Shown piece by piece: positions 43,560 to 52,315 of a DNA stretch of 64,000 nt. The notes beneath the pieces were generated by a model, which worked only from the letters and a program-made list of their open reading frames with translations, ran no database searches and had not been told where the DNA came from. How positions within the stretch are numbered: position 1 is the first letter of the stretch; each line of letters begins with the position of its first letter. A program made the translations under genes and the position numbers. The stretch comes from Diacronema lutheri. Lineage: Eukaryota; Haptophyta; Pavlovophyceae; Pavlovales; Pavlovaceae. The DNA lies in NCBI GenBank assembly GCA_019448385.1, contig JAGTXO010000065.1:62001-126000 (forward strand), read 5' to 3'.

Positions 43560-43600
43560 TGCGGCGGAGCGAGGGCACGAAGTTCCGGAAAATGCCGAAT
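43560..43600. repeat. Right arm of the 41/42-bp inverted repeat
   Basis: Reverse complement of 42185-42226 with one base missing. It covers the upstream leader and first three codons (ATGCCGAAT) of the small membrane-protein gene. Just upstream lies GTCAATAATTGAC (43542-43554), itself a 6+1+6 palindrome. Confidence 0.85.
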
Positions 43601-43858
43601 CGACGGCTCGCTCTCCCCGCGACGCTCGCGGCGCTGATCGCCACGTGCGGCGCGCAGATGGCCTCGGGCGACGACGACGGCAAGGGTAGGGAAAGGATCA
43701 GGCCCATGCTCATCGGCGGTTCGCTCGGCGGCATGGCTGCGCTCGTCCTGTTCATTGCCGTCTCGCGGGTCCTCTTCGCCTACATCTTCACCAATCGCGC
43801 GCCCTACACAGACTCAGCGCCGAAGCGACCGGCGTCGGGGCAAGACATGGCAGTGTGA
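43592..43858 (+). CDS. Small predicted secreted/membrane protein
   Basis: ORF of 88 aa from ATG 43592. The N-terminus (NRRLALPATLAALIATCGAQ) looks like a signal peptide. A charged patch (DDDGKGRERIR) precedes a strong transmembrane helix (GGMAALVLFIAVSRVLFAYIF) and a short hydrophilic tail. No family is recognised. Its 5' leader and first codons recur inverted at 42185-42226. It lies within the accessory island between the two cassettes. Confidence 0.5.
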   Translation: MPNRRLALPATLAALIATCGAQMASGDDDGKGRERIRPMLIGGSLGGMAALVLFIAVSRVLFAYIFTNRAPYTDSAPKRPASGQDMAV

Positions 43859-44099
43859 GCCGCGCACGCCACACACGCAGCTCATCCTCGCCGCGTGGGC
43901 ACGGACCACGACGGTGCCCACGAACGTGGGCACTGCGACGCTGCGCGAATGCGTGGGACGACGGCCTCCGTTTGGCATCGGAGCGATGCCGGGGCGCGCC
44001 TCGGTCGTGGGGTGTGATGACTGTGCGTCAACGTCAGACGGCTTGTTTGTCCACCTCGTTTGCAAGCTCCCGACGTTGCGCGTGCTGACCCGCCTGTAA

Positions 44100-44150
44100 G
44101 CGTCGTTAGTATTTGTCAGCGTCGTAAGTATTTCTAAGCGTCGTTACGCC
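44100..44150. repeat. Array of GCGTCGTTAGTAT-type motifs
   Basis: Three spaced copies (44100, 44119 and 44138, with small changes) of the 13-bp sequence that also ends both cassettes (43499-43511 and 46440-46452). The preceding CTGACCCGCCTGTAA resembles the cassette ends as well, so this looks like a third cassette terminus without a body. Confidence 0.7.
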
Positions 44151-45340
44151 ACGTTGCTCATGCTGTCGCCGTCGAAACGCCCATCGACCCAAAGGCCCAG
44201 GAAGTCCACGACGTTCGCGTCCTCAACCTCGTCCTCGCCCGTGCGCGACGACGAACCCCACGCGGGCCAAAAGGACGGCGGCTCGAGGACGGGTGCGAGT
44301 TGTTCGCTCGCCCCCGCACGCTCCTCTGTCCACTTGCTCTCGAGCAGCTGCAGCTGGAGCTCGAGCTGTTTGATCACGTTGTCTTGCTCGACGAGACTCG
44401 TCGTGAGGAGCGCGATCTCCTCTCGCTGCCTCTGAATCTCGAGAGCCGAAGCATGGTCCTGTTCGCGCGGCGCGAGCCCAGCGCCCTGCGCGACGCAGCC
44501 GTCGCCGGCCTCGGCCCCCGCGTCCAAGTCCGCAGCAGGCCGCTTCCGCGTTCGCGCCGTGGACGGCGCGCGCGGCTGCTTGCGAGAGGCCCTGCTTATC
44601 GTCATGAAAGGCGGAGTGAGAGCCTCGAGATCGGGGTGATCGTTGCGAATGCCCGGATCGATGGGGCGGAAGCGCACCTGGAACAGCTGATTGTTGTGAT
44701 CCGACGAAAGGGCGTGGATCTTGATCTTGGCCTTGGCGCTGAGCTTGCCTTCCACGAGCAGCAGGCTCCCCTCCATGATCTCGAGCGGCACAGCCTTCCA
44801 GGAAGGCACCACCACCTCGCTTGAGGTGCCGGCGTACAGGACGCGCGCTTCGAGCGTGAAGGGGCCGGCCAAGACGCGACGCGGGTCGTTCGTGACACAC
44901 ACGGTTACCGGATACCCGCGGCGCGTCACATGGTAGCGTGTCGCTCCGTCCATGTCGGGGTCGAGACAAGCATGAAGCGCTGGCTTGTCCACGTCGGGGT
45001 CGAGGTGCATGGGCGTGCGCGTCGCGGCGCTCCTGATCGTGGCGGCGGTCATAATTGCGCTGGCAATCACGGACGGATCAACCTTGAGGTGTCCATCGTC
45101 CGGGTGAGGCAGCCCAGCAACCACGGTCGTGTCCATCGACGGGAAGCGAATGCCGTCCGTGATCTCGCCGAGAGACGATCCAGCCGCGGCGCCGGTGGTG
45201 CACGCGGCGCTCAGCGGGAAGGAGGGCAGCACGCGTGCCGGCTCGTGCGCCTGCACCGTCGCGTACGTCGTCGGGCCCGCGACGCTGTCGACATGCGTCC
45301 GAGCCAAGCTAAAAAAAGACGTGCTGCCTTCCGCCTCCAT
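44144..45340 (-). CDS. Putative DNA-binding/transcription-factor-like protein with coiled coil
   Basis: Single-exon ORF of 398 aa, TAA at 44144. Composition is much less Ala/Arg-biased than neighbours and GC is lower. The middle (~150-255) reads FTLEARVLYAGTSSEVVVP, then LLLVEGKLSAKAKIKIHALS, LFQVRFRPIDPGIRNDHPDL and TPPFMTISRASRK. This resembles immunoglobulin-fold DNA-binding modules of the STAT/CudA/Rel type, but I cannot confirm the family. A basic stretch (RTRKRPAADL) may be a nuclear signal. A heptad-like coiled coil follows (EIALLTTSLVEQDNVIKQLE), then an acidic C-terminus (GEDEVEDANVVDFLG), a plausible activation domain. It is bracketed by the two repeat cassettes, which suggests it moved or was duplicated with them. 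Confidence 0.6.
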   Translation of the reverse strand: MEAEGSTSFFSLARTHVDSVAGPTTYATVQAHEPARVLPSFPLSAACTTGAAAGSSLGEITDGIRFPSMDTTVVAGLPHPDDGHLKVDPSVIASAIMTAATIRSAATRTPMHLDPDVDKPALHACLDPDMDGATRYHVTRRGYPVTVCVTNDPRRVLAGPFTLEARVLYAGTSSEVVVPSWKAVPLEIMEGSLLLVEGKLSAKAKIKIHALSSDHNNQLFQVRFRPIDPGIRNDHPDLEALTPPFMTISRASRKQPRAPSTARTRKRPAADLDAGAEAGDGCVAQGAGLAPREQDHASALEIQRQREEIALLTTSLVEQDNVIKQLELQLQLLESKWTEERAGASEQLAPVLEPPSFWPAWGSSSRTGEDEVEDANVVDFLGLWVDGRFDGDSMSNVA

Positions 45341-45427
45341 GTCGGAGATTTAAGAATCTGACGATTGCTATTTGGTACTAATGCGAACTTTTAATCTTGG
45401 AAGTCAGACGTTGAATTTCAAATTTGA

Positions 45428-46452
45428 TTTTGAACAGCTGCGAGGCGCCGTGGTCCCCGTCGGCGCGGCGCGCGCCGGCGCGGCCGTGCCGGCCGGCAGC
45501 TTCGGAACGCCGGCTGCCTTGACGACGCCTGCCTTGGCCATCCAGGCTGCGCCCTCGCGCTCTGATGGCCGCGCTCCGCGCGCCCCGCCGCCCCTGCCCA
45601 TCGACTGCGCCGGCACCGCGAACAACGTACTTTTCGCCCCGGTCGGTGGGTTTGGGGGTGGCGGGGCGCGCACGCACGGCCGCACGAGCGACGGCGGCGT
45701 GGCCTTCTCTACGACGAAACCTTCGCTTGCGACGGCTGCGCTCTCGCGCTCCGATGGCCGCGCTCCGCGCGCCCCGCCGCCCCTGCCCATCGACTGCGCC
45801 GGCACCGCGAACAACGTACTTTTCGCCCCGGTCGGTGGGTTTGGGGGTGGCGGGGCGCGCGCGCACGGCCGCACGAGCGACGGCAGCGGGGCCTTCTCTA
45901 CGACGAAACCTTTGCTTGCGACGGCTGCGCCCTCGCGCTCCGATGGCCGCGCTCCGCGCGCCCCGCCGCCCCTGCCCATCGACTGCGCCGGCACCGCGAA
46001 CAACGTACTTTTCGCCCCGGTCGGTGGGTTTGGGGGCGGCGGGGCGCGCGTGCGCGGCCACGCGGCCAGCATCGCGGCGCTTGCCACGCTGGCGGCGGGT
46101 GGCGGTGCGCTTGGCGGCGGCGGCAGGGGGCGGCGACGCGGCGGGGAGGGCGGCGGCTCGCTGGCGGCGGGCGTCGCGCTCTGCAGCGGCGGCGGGCGGC
46201 TTGGCGACGTGGCAGGCGGCGGCTCGGGGGTGGCGTTCGTCGCCGACGATCTTCGGGCCTCGGCGTGCGCGTGCGCGTCGGCCGGTGGTGTGGTTGACGG
46301 CGGCCACCGGTGCGGCGGCGCGCGGGCGGCGGCGCGCGGTGGCTAGGCGCGTGTGGGCCTTTGGGCCTGCTCCGCCTGGCGCCTCGCTGCGCACTTCCTG
46401 ACCCCGCACTTCCTGACCCCATCTGTTGACCCGTCGGAAGCGTCGTTAGTAT
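45428..46452. repeat. Cassette copy 2: 189-bp tandem units (x3) plus unique tail
   Basis: Near-identical to copy 1 with the same left end, 189-bp units starting near 45546, 45735 and 45924, the same Gly-rich tail, and the same GCGTCGTTAGTAT end. It has one unit fewer and a 15-bp local duplication (CTGACCCCGCACTTC) near its right end. Both copies point the same way. The sequence just left (45345-45427) is AT-rich and probably the promoter side of the minus-strand gene. Confidence 0.85.
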
Positions 46453-46661
46453 ATGAAAGAATTCATCGTCGAGCACGCCACGCCGCCGCCGCCCGTGCAG
46501 CCGCGCCCGCGCGCCCCGCCGCTTCCTCACCCATCGACGGCGGCGACATGATGATTTTCGCAACTTGTTACGCAGTAACAAGAAGCTTTTCCGGCAGGGA
46601 AGGGAGTCCAAAGGCCGAGACATCGTGCTGAGGCCGACGACCCCCCTTGCTCGTCCACTTT

Positions 46662-46820
46662 GGCCCGTTCCCTGTAAACTTTTTGGCGTCAAGTTTACGA
46701 ATTTTTGGGTTTCGGCATATGTGACGATACCGAAAATCCATGGCGGCGCAAAATCGAACAGGGGCCCGAAGAGCGTCACGATTTTTGTCTGCAGAAATTT
46801 TTGTCTCCAGGGAACGGGCC
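46662..46820. mobile_element. 159-bp MITE-like element with 13-bp terminal inverted repeats
   Basis: GGCCCGTTCCCTG at 46662-46674 is the exact reverse complement of 46808-46820. The interior is AT-rich for this genome and contains smaller inverted repeats (GTAAACTT with AAGTTTAC; TTTCGG with CCGAAA), so the whole can fold back. TTT flanks both ends, a possible 3-bp target duplication. It sits just before the start codon of the MFS gene, in its promoter or 5' leader. A structured RNA element is the alternative. Confidence 0.6.
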
Positions 46821-46846
46821 TTTTACCGCCGGCAGGGGCGGGCGTC

Positions 46847-48392
46847 ATGGACGTGCACGACGCCTTGCTGCACCCAAGGCGGCCGCGCGCACTCGCGCTT
46901 GGGCTGCCGTATGATGCGCTGCTCGCCTTCGCACTCAAAGGCCTGCGCATGCTCAGCTACGGCGCGATCGCGCCCGTCTTCTTTGCCTACTGCGTGGAGG
47001 CGGGCTTGAGCGAGCAGATGGTTGGCGTGCTCGTGAGCGCGATCCTGCTCGGCGACCTCGCGGTCACGTTGCTGCTGACGACGCGCGCCGACCGCTTCGG
47101 CCGGCGGTGGACGCTCGTTCTCGGCTCGTTGCTCAAGCTGGCCGCCGGCGTCGCGTTCGCCAGCGCCACTTCGTTCCGCCCCACGCTGGGCACGCCTGGC
47201 ACGTACGCGGTGCTCGTCGTCGCGGGCATCGTTGGCGTCATCTCGACGTCGGGCGCGGAGATCGGCCCGTTCATCGCGATCGAGCAGGCGTGCCTCACCG
47301 AAGCCGTCACGTGCGCTGAACCCGACGACGCCGACCCGACCGCCGCGTCCGCGCGGATGGCGACGCTGTTCGGCGCGTATAATGCGCTCGGCTTCGTCGC
47401 GCAGGCGTGCGGCACGTTCTTCTCGGGCGAGCTTGTCCAGCGGCTGCACGACGGATGGGCGCAGCTGCCGCTTCTCGACGCGCACCGCGTCATCTTCGCC
47501 ATCTACGGCCTCATCGGCGCGCTGATGGCGCTGCTTTATATGACAATGACGAGCGCCGTCGAGCCGCGCGCGTCCATGCGGCGCGCGGGCGCAAAAGCAT
47601 CGGCGGCCGCGGCTCCGCAGGGCCGGTTCCTCGGCCTGCGCCGGCCTGAGTCCAAGTTCATCGTCGCGCGCCTCTCGGCGCTCTTCGCGATGGACGCCTT
47701 CGCCGGCGGCTTCGTCATGCAGTCGTGGGTCGCCTTCTGGCTCACGCGCAGGTGGGGCCTGGCGGCAAGCTCTGTCGGCCGCTGGCTGAGCGCCGCCAAC
47801 CTCGTTGCGGGCCTCTCGGGCATCGCCGCCGGCTTTTTCGTCAAGCGCTTCGGCGCGATGCTCACGATGGTCGCGACGCACCTCCCGTCCAACGTGCTGC
47901 TCGCGCTCGTGCCGCTGATGCCCACTGGCGCGTCCGCGGGCGCGATGCTCGTCGGCCGTTTCACGATCTCGCAGATGGACGTGCCAGCGCGCCAGGCGTA
48001 CGTCGCGATGGTCGTGGCGCCAGACGAGCGTTCCGCTGCGGGCGGGATCACCAACCTCGTCCGCTCGCTTGGCGTCGCCGCCTCGCCTCTGCTCCTCGGC
48101 TACCTTTCCAGCTTCCCGCCCACCTCCGCCCCTTTCTCCGCGCCCTTCGTCATCGCGGCAGCCGTCAAGATTGCCTGTGCGCGCCCGCCCCGCCGCCGCA
48201 ATGGCCCGCGCGGTGCGTCGAGGCGTTTGCGCTTGCGCTCACTGCGCGCTGCACCCGCTCCGCTGCGTCCATCCGGCGGCAGACGACGTGGCCTTGTACG
48301 GGCTGTACGTGTGCGGCACGGGGCTGCGCGCAAACGAGGCGAGCGCGGCCCTCCACAATGCGCACGAGCGCACGGGCGAGATGACGCGGTGA
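46847..48392 (+). CDS. Major facilitator superfamily transporter, two exons
   Basis: Twelve-helix secondary transporter of unknown substrate. Exons 46847-48176 and 48283-48392; 479 aa. The junction (106-nt intron, GTGCG donor) restores VKIAYDVALYGLYV. The frame is open back to 46565, but the upstream part covers the MITE-like element. The N-terminal half has the loop 2-3 signature TTRADRFGRRWTLVLGS typical of MFS. An Asp/Glu-containing loop (AEPDDADPTAASARM) precedes helix 5, and a ~35-residue basic cytoplasmic loop separates the two six-helix halves. QMDVPARQAYVAMVVAPDER in the second half resembles a family of eukaryotic MFS proteins without known substrate. Confidence 0.88.
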
Positions 48393-48516
48393 AGGCGCTG
48401 GCGGCGGGCACGCACCCTCTCACACTGACGAGTGACGATGTGCGGATGAAGCCCGTCAAGAGGACCGTCTGCGTCACTTTGCCGCGCCCGCGCGTGCCGC
48501 ACGGCTGGGTCTGCGG

Positions 48517-49164
48517 TCAGCGAAAGCCGCCAGGCATGCTGCCAGCGAAACCAGATCGAGGGAAACCAGATTCAGGCATGCCGCTCGGTCCGCCTTGCAG
48601 CTGCATGCCACCCACCTGCCCGCCGGACATGCCGCCCATCTGCCCGCCGGGCATGCCGCCCATCTGCGGCATCCGCCCGCCGGGCATGCCGCCCATCTGC
48701 CCGCCGGGCATGCCGCCCATCTGCCCGCCGGGCATGCCGCCCATCTGCCCGCCGGGCATGCCGCCCATCTGCCCGCCGGGCATGCCGCCCATCTGCCCGC
48801 CGGGCATGCCGCCCATCTGCCCGCCGGGCATGCCGCCCATCTGCCCGCCGGGCATGCCGCCCATCTGCCCGCCGGGCATGCCGCCCATCTGCCCGCCGGG
48901 CATGCCGCCCATCTGCCCGCCGGGCATGCCGCCCATCTGCCCGCCGGGCATGCCGCCCATCTGCCCGCCGGGCATGCCGCCCATCCGCCCGCCGGGCATG
49001 CCGCCCATCTGCCCGCCGGGCATGCCGCCCATCTGCCCGCCGGGCATGCCGCCCATCCGCCCGCCGGGCATGCCGCCCATCTGCGGCATCCGCCCGCCGG
49101 GCATGCCGCCCATGCCCATCTGCGCAACGCCCATCGCCATGCCCGTCGCCGGCAAGCCTCCCAT
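48517..49164 (-). CDS. Gly/Met-rich repeat ORF, possible 3' extension of the ArfGAP gene
   Basis: ORF of 215 aa made almost only of GGMPGGQM octapeptides, ending [17 protein letters not shown]. The frame is open upstream into [10 protein letters not shown], close to the ArfGAP stop at 49280. Composition matches the Gly/Met-rich ArfGAP tail ([10 protein letters not shown]). A splice from GTGCAG|GTTCAG at about 49286 to an AG at about 49168 would join PVQ to GMGGLPATG in frame. Either a short separate gene or the real C-terminus of ArfGAP. Confidence 0.4.
   Translation of the reverse strand: MGGLPATGMAMGVAQMGMGGMPGGRMPQMGGMPGGRMGGMPGGQMGGMPGGQMGGMPGGRMGGMPGGQMGGMPGGQMGGMPGGQMGGMPGGQMGGMPGGQMGGMPGGQMGGMPGGQMGGMPGGQMGGMPGGQMGGMPGGQMGGMPGGQMGGMPGGQMGGMPGGRMPQMGGMPGGQMGGMSGGQVGGMQLQGGPSGMPESGFPRSGFAGSMPGGFR
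48620..49115. repeat. 24-bp minisatellite (about 20 units)
   Basis: Tandem 24-bp units (CATGCCGCCCATCTGCCCGC+CGGG), interrupted at both ends by a variant GGCATCCGC segment. On the minus strand they encode GGMPGGQM. The two nearly symmetric interruptions at about 48665 and 49085 suggest that the array grew between two older variant units. Confidence 0.95.
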
Positions 49165-49279
49165 CCCCTGCGCCGGCCCGCCACCGCCAAAACTGTGGTG
49201 CGAACCCTCCTGGGACGACCTGCTGCCGCCTGCTCGGCTTTGACTGCGCTGCTCTGCCGGGTGCCCACTTTGCGACGCG

Positions 49280-52145
49280 TCACTGAACCTGCACGGGGAA
49301 TGGCCGCGCGAAGGGCGCAGCGCGCGGTGCGGCGGGGATCAAGGGGTCAGCGCGGAGCGCAGCCACAGCGGCGGGGTCAACGAGCACGGACGCGCCAAGC
49401 GCGACTGCAGCCGCGCGCGCGCGCCGTGCGCACATGTCGAAATCGATCGGCCGACTGCGATCCACTGGCGCGGTGCCGCCCGTCTTAGGCGGCGGCGGGC
49501 CCTGCTGCTGGGGGTGCTGCTGCTGCTGCGCGCCGCCGCCCATGAAGCCTCCGGGCGGGCCGTCTGAGCCGCCTACGCCAAAGGTTCCGCCGCCCGATGG
49601 CATGCTCACGCCCATGCCGCCAGACATGCCGCCAGACATGCCGCCATACGAGCCACCGGACATGCCGCCGGACATGCCGCCGGACATGCCGCCGGACATG
49701 CCGCCATACGAACCACCGTACTGCGCGCCAGCACCAAAGCCGCCGCCGTAGCAGCCACCACCACCACCAAAGCAGCTGCCACTGCCGCCATTCTGCCCTG
49801 TAGGCTGCGGCGCCAAGCCGCTGCAGCCGCAGCCAAGCCCAAGTCCGCCAAATGCGCCGTCCAAGCCGCCCGGCGGCGGCCCGGACGGTGGCGCCCCCCA
49901 CGGCTGCTGCGAAGGTGGCGGCTGCTGCTGCGCGCCGCCGCCCATGAAGCCCCCGCCCGGGCCGCCCGGGCCGCCCGGGCCGCCCATCGCTCCGCCCATG
50001 CTGTGCGGAGGCATGCCCATTCCGCCCTGCATGGCCTGCATGCCGCCGGCCAAGCCCATGCAGCCGCCCATACCGCCCTGCGCGCTGGCCCCTCCGTGCA
50101 TGCCTCCGTGCATGCCGCCAGCGCACGCGCCCGGCCCGCCGGTGCCGTGCTGCGGTCCCGAGGGCAGCGCACAGCCGCCGGCGCCGCCGCTGCAGCCGCC
50201 GCCGAGCCCAAGTCCGCCAAACGCGCCGTCCAAGCCGCCCGGCGGCGGCCCGGACGGTGGCGCCCCCCACGGCTGCTGCAAAGGCGAGCGCTGTGGCGGC
50301 GGCTGCAGCATGCCACCCATCGTACCGCCATGCCCTCCATTCGACAGCATCGCGTCCGCTGGTCGGCAGCTGCCCGCACCCGCACCAAACGGCGCGGCAC
50401 CGCTCGCGTGAACGCCGCCGCCGCATGCGCCGCCGCCCATCCCGCCCAAAGCGGGCGCATCGCCGTCCAACCAGCCAGAAGAGGCGGGCGGCGGCGGGCC
50501 GGGCGGCGGCTGCATCGGCGCGCCTCCCATCCCGCCCATCCCGCCTCCCATCCCGCCCATCCCGCCGCCCATCCCGCCCATCCCGCCGCCCATGCCAAAG
50601 CCGCCAACGTCGCTGCCGCCAAAGCCGCCGCCCATCCCGCCGCCGCCGCCTCCGTCAAAGCTGCCGTTCCCCGGAGGCGGCACGAGCGAACTGGGCGGCG
50701 GCGGCGGCGGCCCCGGCGGCGGAGCGATGCTGCCGCCGCCACCGCCAAACGCGGCAAATGGGTCGGCGGGCAGCGCAGGCGGCGGCAGGTTTGCCGCCAT
50801 CGCAAGCGGAGGCGGCGAGAGCACCGGCGGCGGCATTGACGGCGGCGGCGCGAGAAACGGGTTGTCAGGCAGCGACGCTGCGGGCTGTGGTGGCGGGCCT
50901 CCGCTTCCGCCCGGTTCCGAGAAGGGCCCGGACATTCCGGCTGTGAGCTCGGGCGGCGGGAAACCGGGCGGAGGGCCAGGCGGAGGGCCCCCCCAGCCGA
51001 AACCCGCCGCGCCCGCCATCTGCGGAGGGGGACCGGGCGGCGGCGCGAGCGGCGCTCCGCTGCCAAAGCCGCCGCCCTGCTCAAAGCCGCCGCCGCCAAA
51101 GCCGCCGTCCAACCCGGTCGGCGGAGGGCCGAGCGGCGGCGCACCCCACTGCGGCTGCGGCTGCGGCGGCTGCGGCTGCGGCTGCGGCGGCGGCGCAGGC
51201 GGCGGCACGGTCGGCGTCGACGGCGCCTTCGCGGCCCACCGCCTCTTCACGTACTTGTCGCGTATGAACTCTTTGATCTTTGGCGTCTCGTCCTCGCTCG
51301 GTACCTGAGCACACACCGCGGCGCGGCGCGGCGCGGCGCGGCGCGGCGCGGCGCGGCGAGCGGGTTAACGGCTCAGCGCGCAGAGCGGGCGAGTGACAAG
51401 TCGAAAATCGCGCGCGCGCCTCGCTGATGGGCGCAGGTGCGTGGGGGGGGTGGACGCGGGGTGGGCGCAGTCATGCGCGCGCACGGGGAAGTCGGCCGGG
51501 GACCACGTCGCGCAGTAGATGCGCTGCGCGACGGCGTTGCCGCCCGTGTCGAGCGCATCCACCTCCTCCTGCTTGAACGTGCTCATCCCGACGGATTTGA
51601 TTCGGTGTTGCATCTCACGGCTGCGCAACCACCGCAGCGCCACACCGGGCGGCGGCGCGGCGCGCGAGCGATGGCGGGACGCACGAGTGGCGGCGAGGCG
51701 CGCGAGCGAGCGAGTGTCAAGGCAACGCACGCACCGCGCGTGGGGCCGCGCGAACGCGCCCGGGCGCGCCGGTACAGGAGGCGCGCTCGGCGGACGGCGA
51801 GCGATGAGCGCGGCGTGCGCGCAGTGGCGCGTGGCGCCGCGGTGTACGCCAGCGGCGCGGCGGCGGCGACGTACTGGATGCCCGAGCAGGTGGTGCACGC
51901 GAAAACGTGAAAGTTGAGCACGACGTACTGGTTGCCCTGCGCCGTCCAGGGCAAGGTGCCGCGCAATATCCCAACGGGTAAGCGCGGCGAACACGCGGCC
52001 GCGGGCGCCGTGCGCGGCGCGCGCGGCCTGCGGGCGGTGGCGCGCGCACCTTGGACGTGCAATCCGCACACTGCTTGTTCTCCGGCCGCCGCTGGATGTC
52101 TTTGAGCATCTTGACCAGCTTGTCCTCCTTCGCTTTCGACGTCAT
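49280..52145 (-). CDS. ArfGAP-domain protein, AGD14/AGFG-like, four exons
   Basis: GTPase-activating protein for Arf-type GTPases in vesicle traffic. Exons 52145-52050, 51936-51875, 51620-51485, 51304-49280; 772 aa. The spliced zinc finger is CADC in exon 1 and CTTC in exon 2; the exon 2/3 junction splits the His codon of [14 protein letters not shown], and exon 4 resumes [20 protein letters not shown]. The catalytic Arg usual for ArfGAPs is plausibly the R of GIHRE. These words (GIHREFTHR-like, EFI..KYVKRRW) match the plant AGD14/15 and animal AGFG subgroup. The ~640-residue tail is Gly/Pro/Met-rich with PPPGPPP and DPFAAF-type motifs that may bind coat proteins. Donors GTGCG, GTACG, GTGCG. 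Divergent from the ABCC gene (170 bp). Confidence 0.9.
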
Positions 52146-52315
52146 GGCTTCGGCGGGGCACCGCGTCGGTCTCCTCCGAGAAGGACGCCGTGAGGATGCG
52201 TTTGGGGGGGCAAAAGGGCCCGATGCGAATTCCGGGGCGCGCGTCCCGACTTCCGAGCCGATTCAAACACGCCGCGATGGTGGACGGATCTGAGGCGCGC
52301 TCAGATGCGTGCTGA

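Noticed and set aside
46565-46846. Longer N-terminus for the MFS transporter
   Set aside because: The upstream frame runs through the inverted-repeat element; the ATG at 46847 gives a standard N-terminus right before helix 1.
48393-49243. Plus-strand continuation of the MFS ORF into a Pro/Met/Cys repeat
   Set aside because: The splice at 48176/48283 restores the last MFS helix and ends at TGA 48392; the repeat reading is only a frame left open by the 24-bp array.
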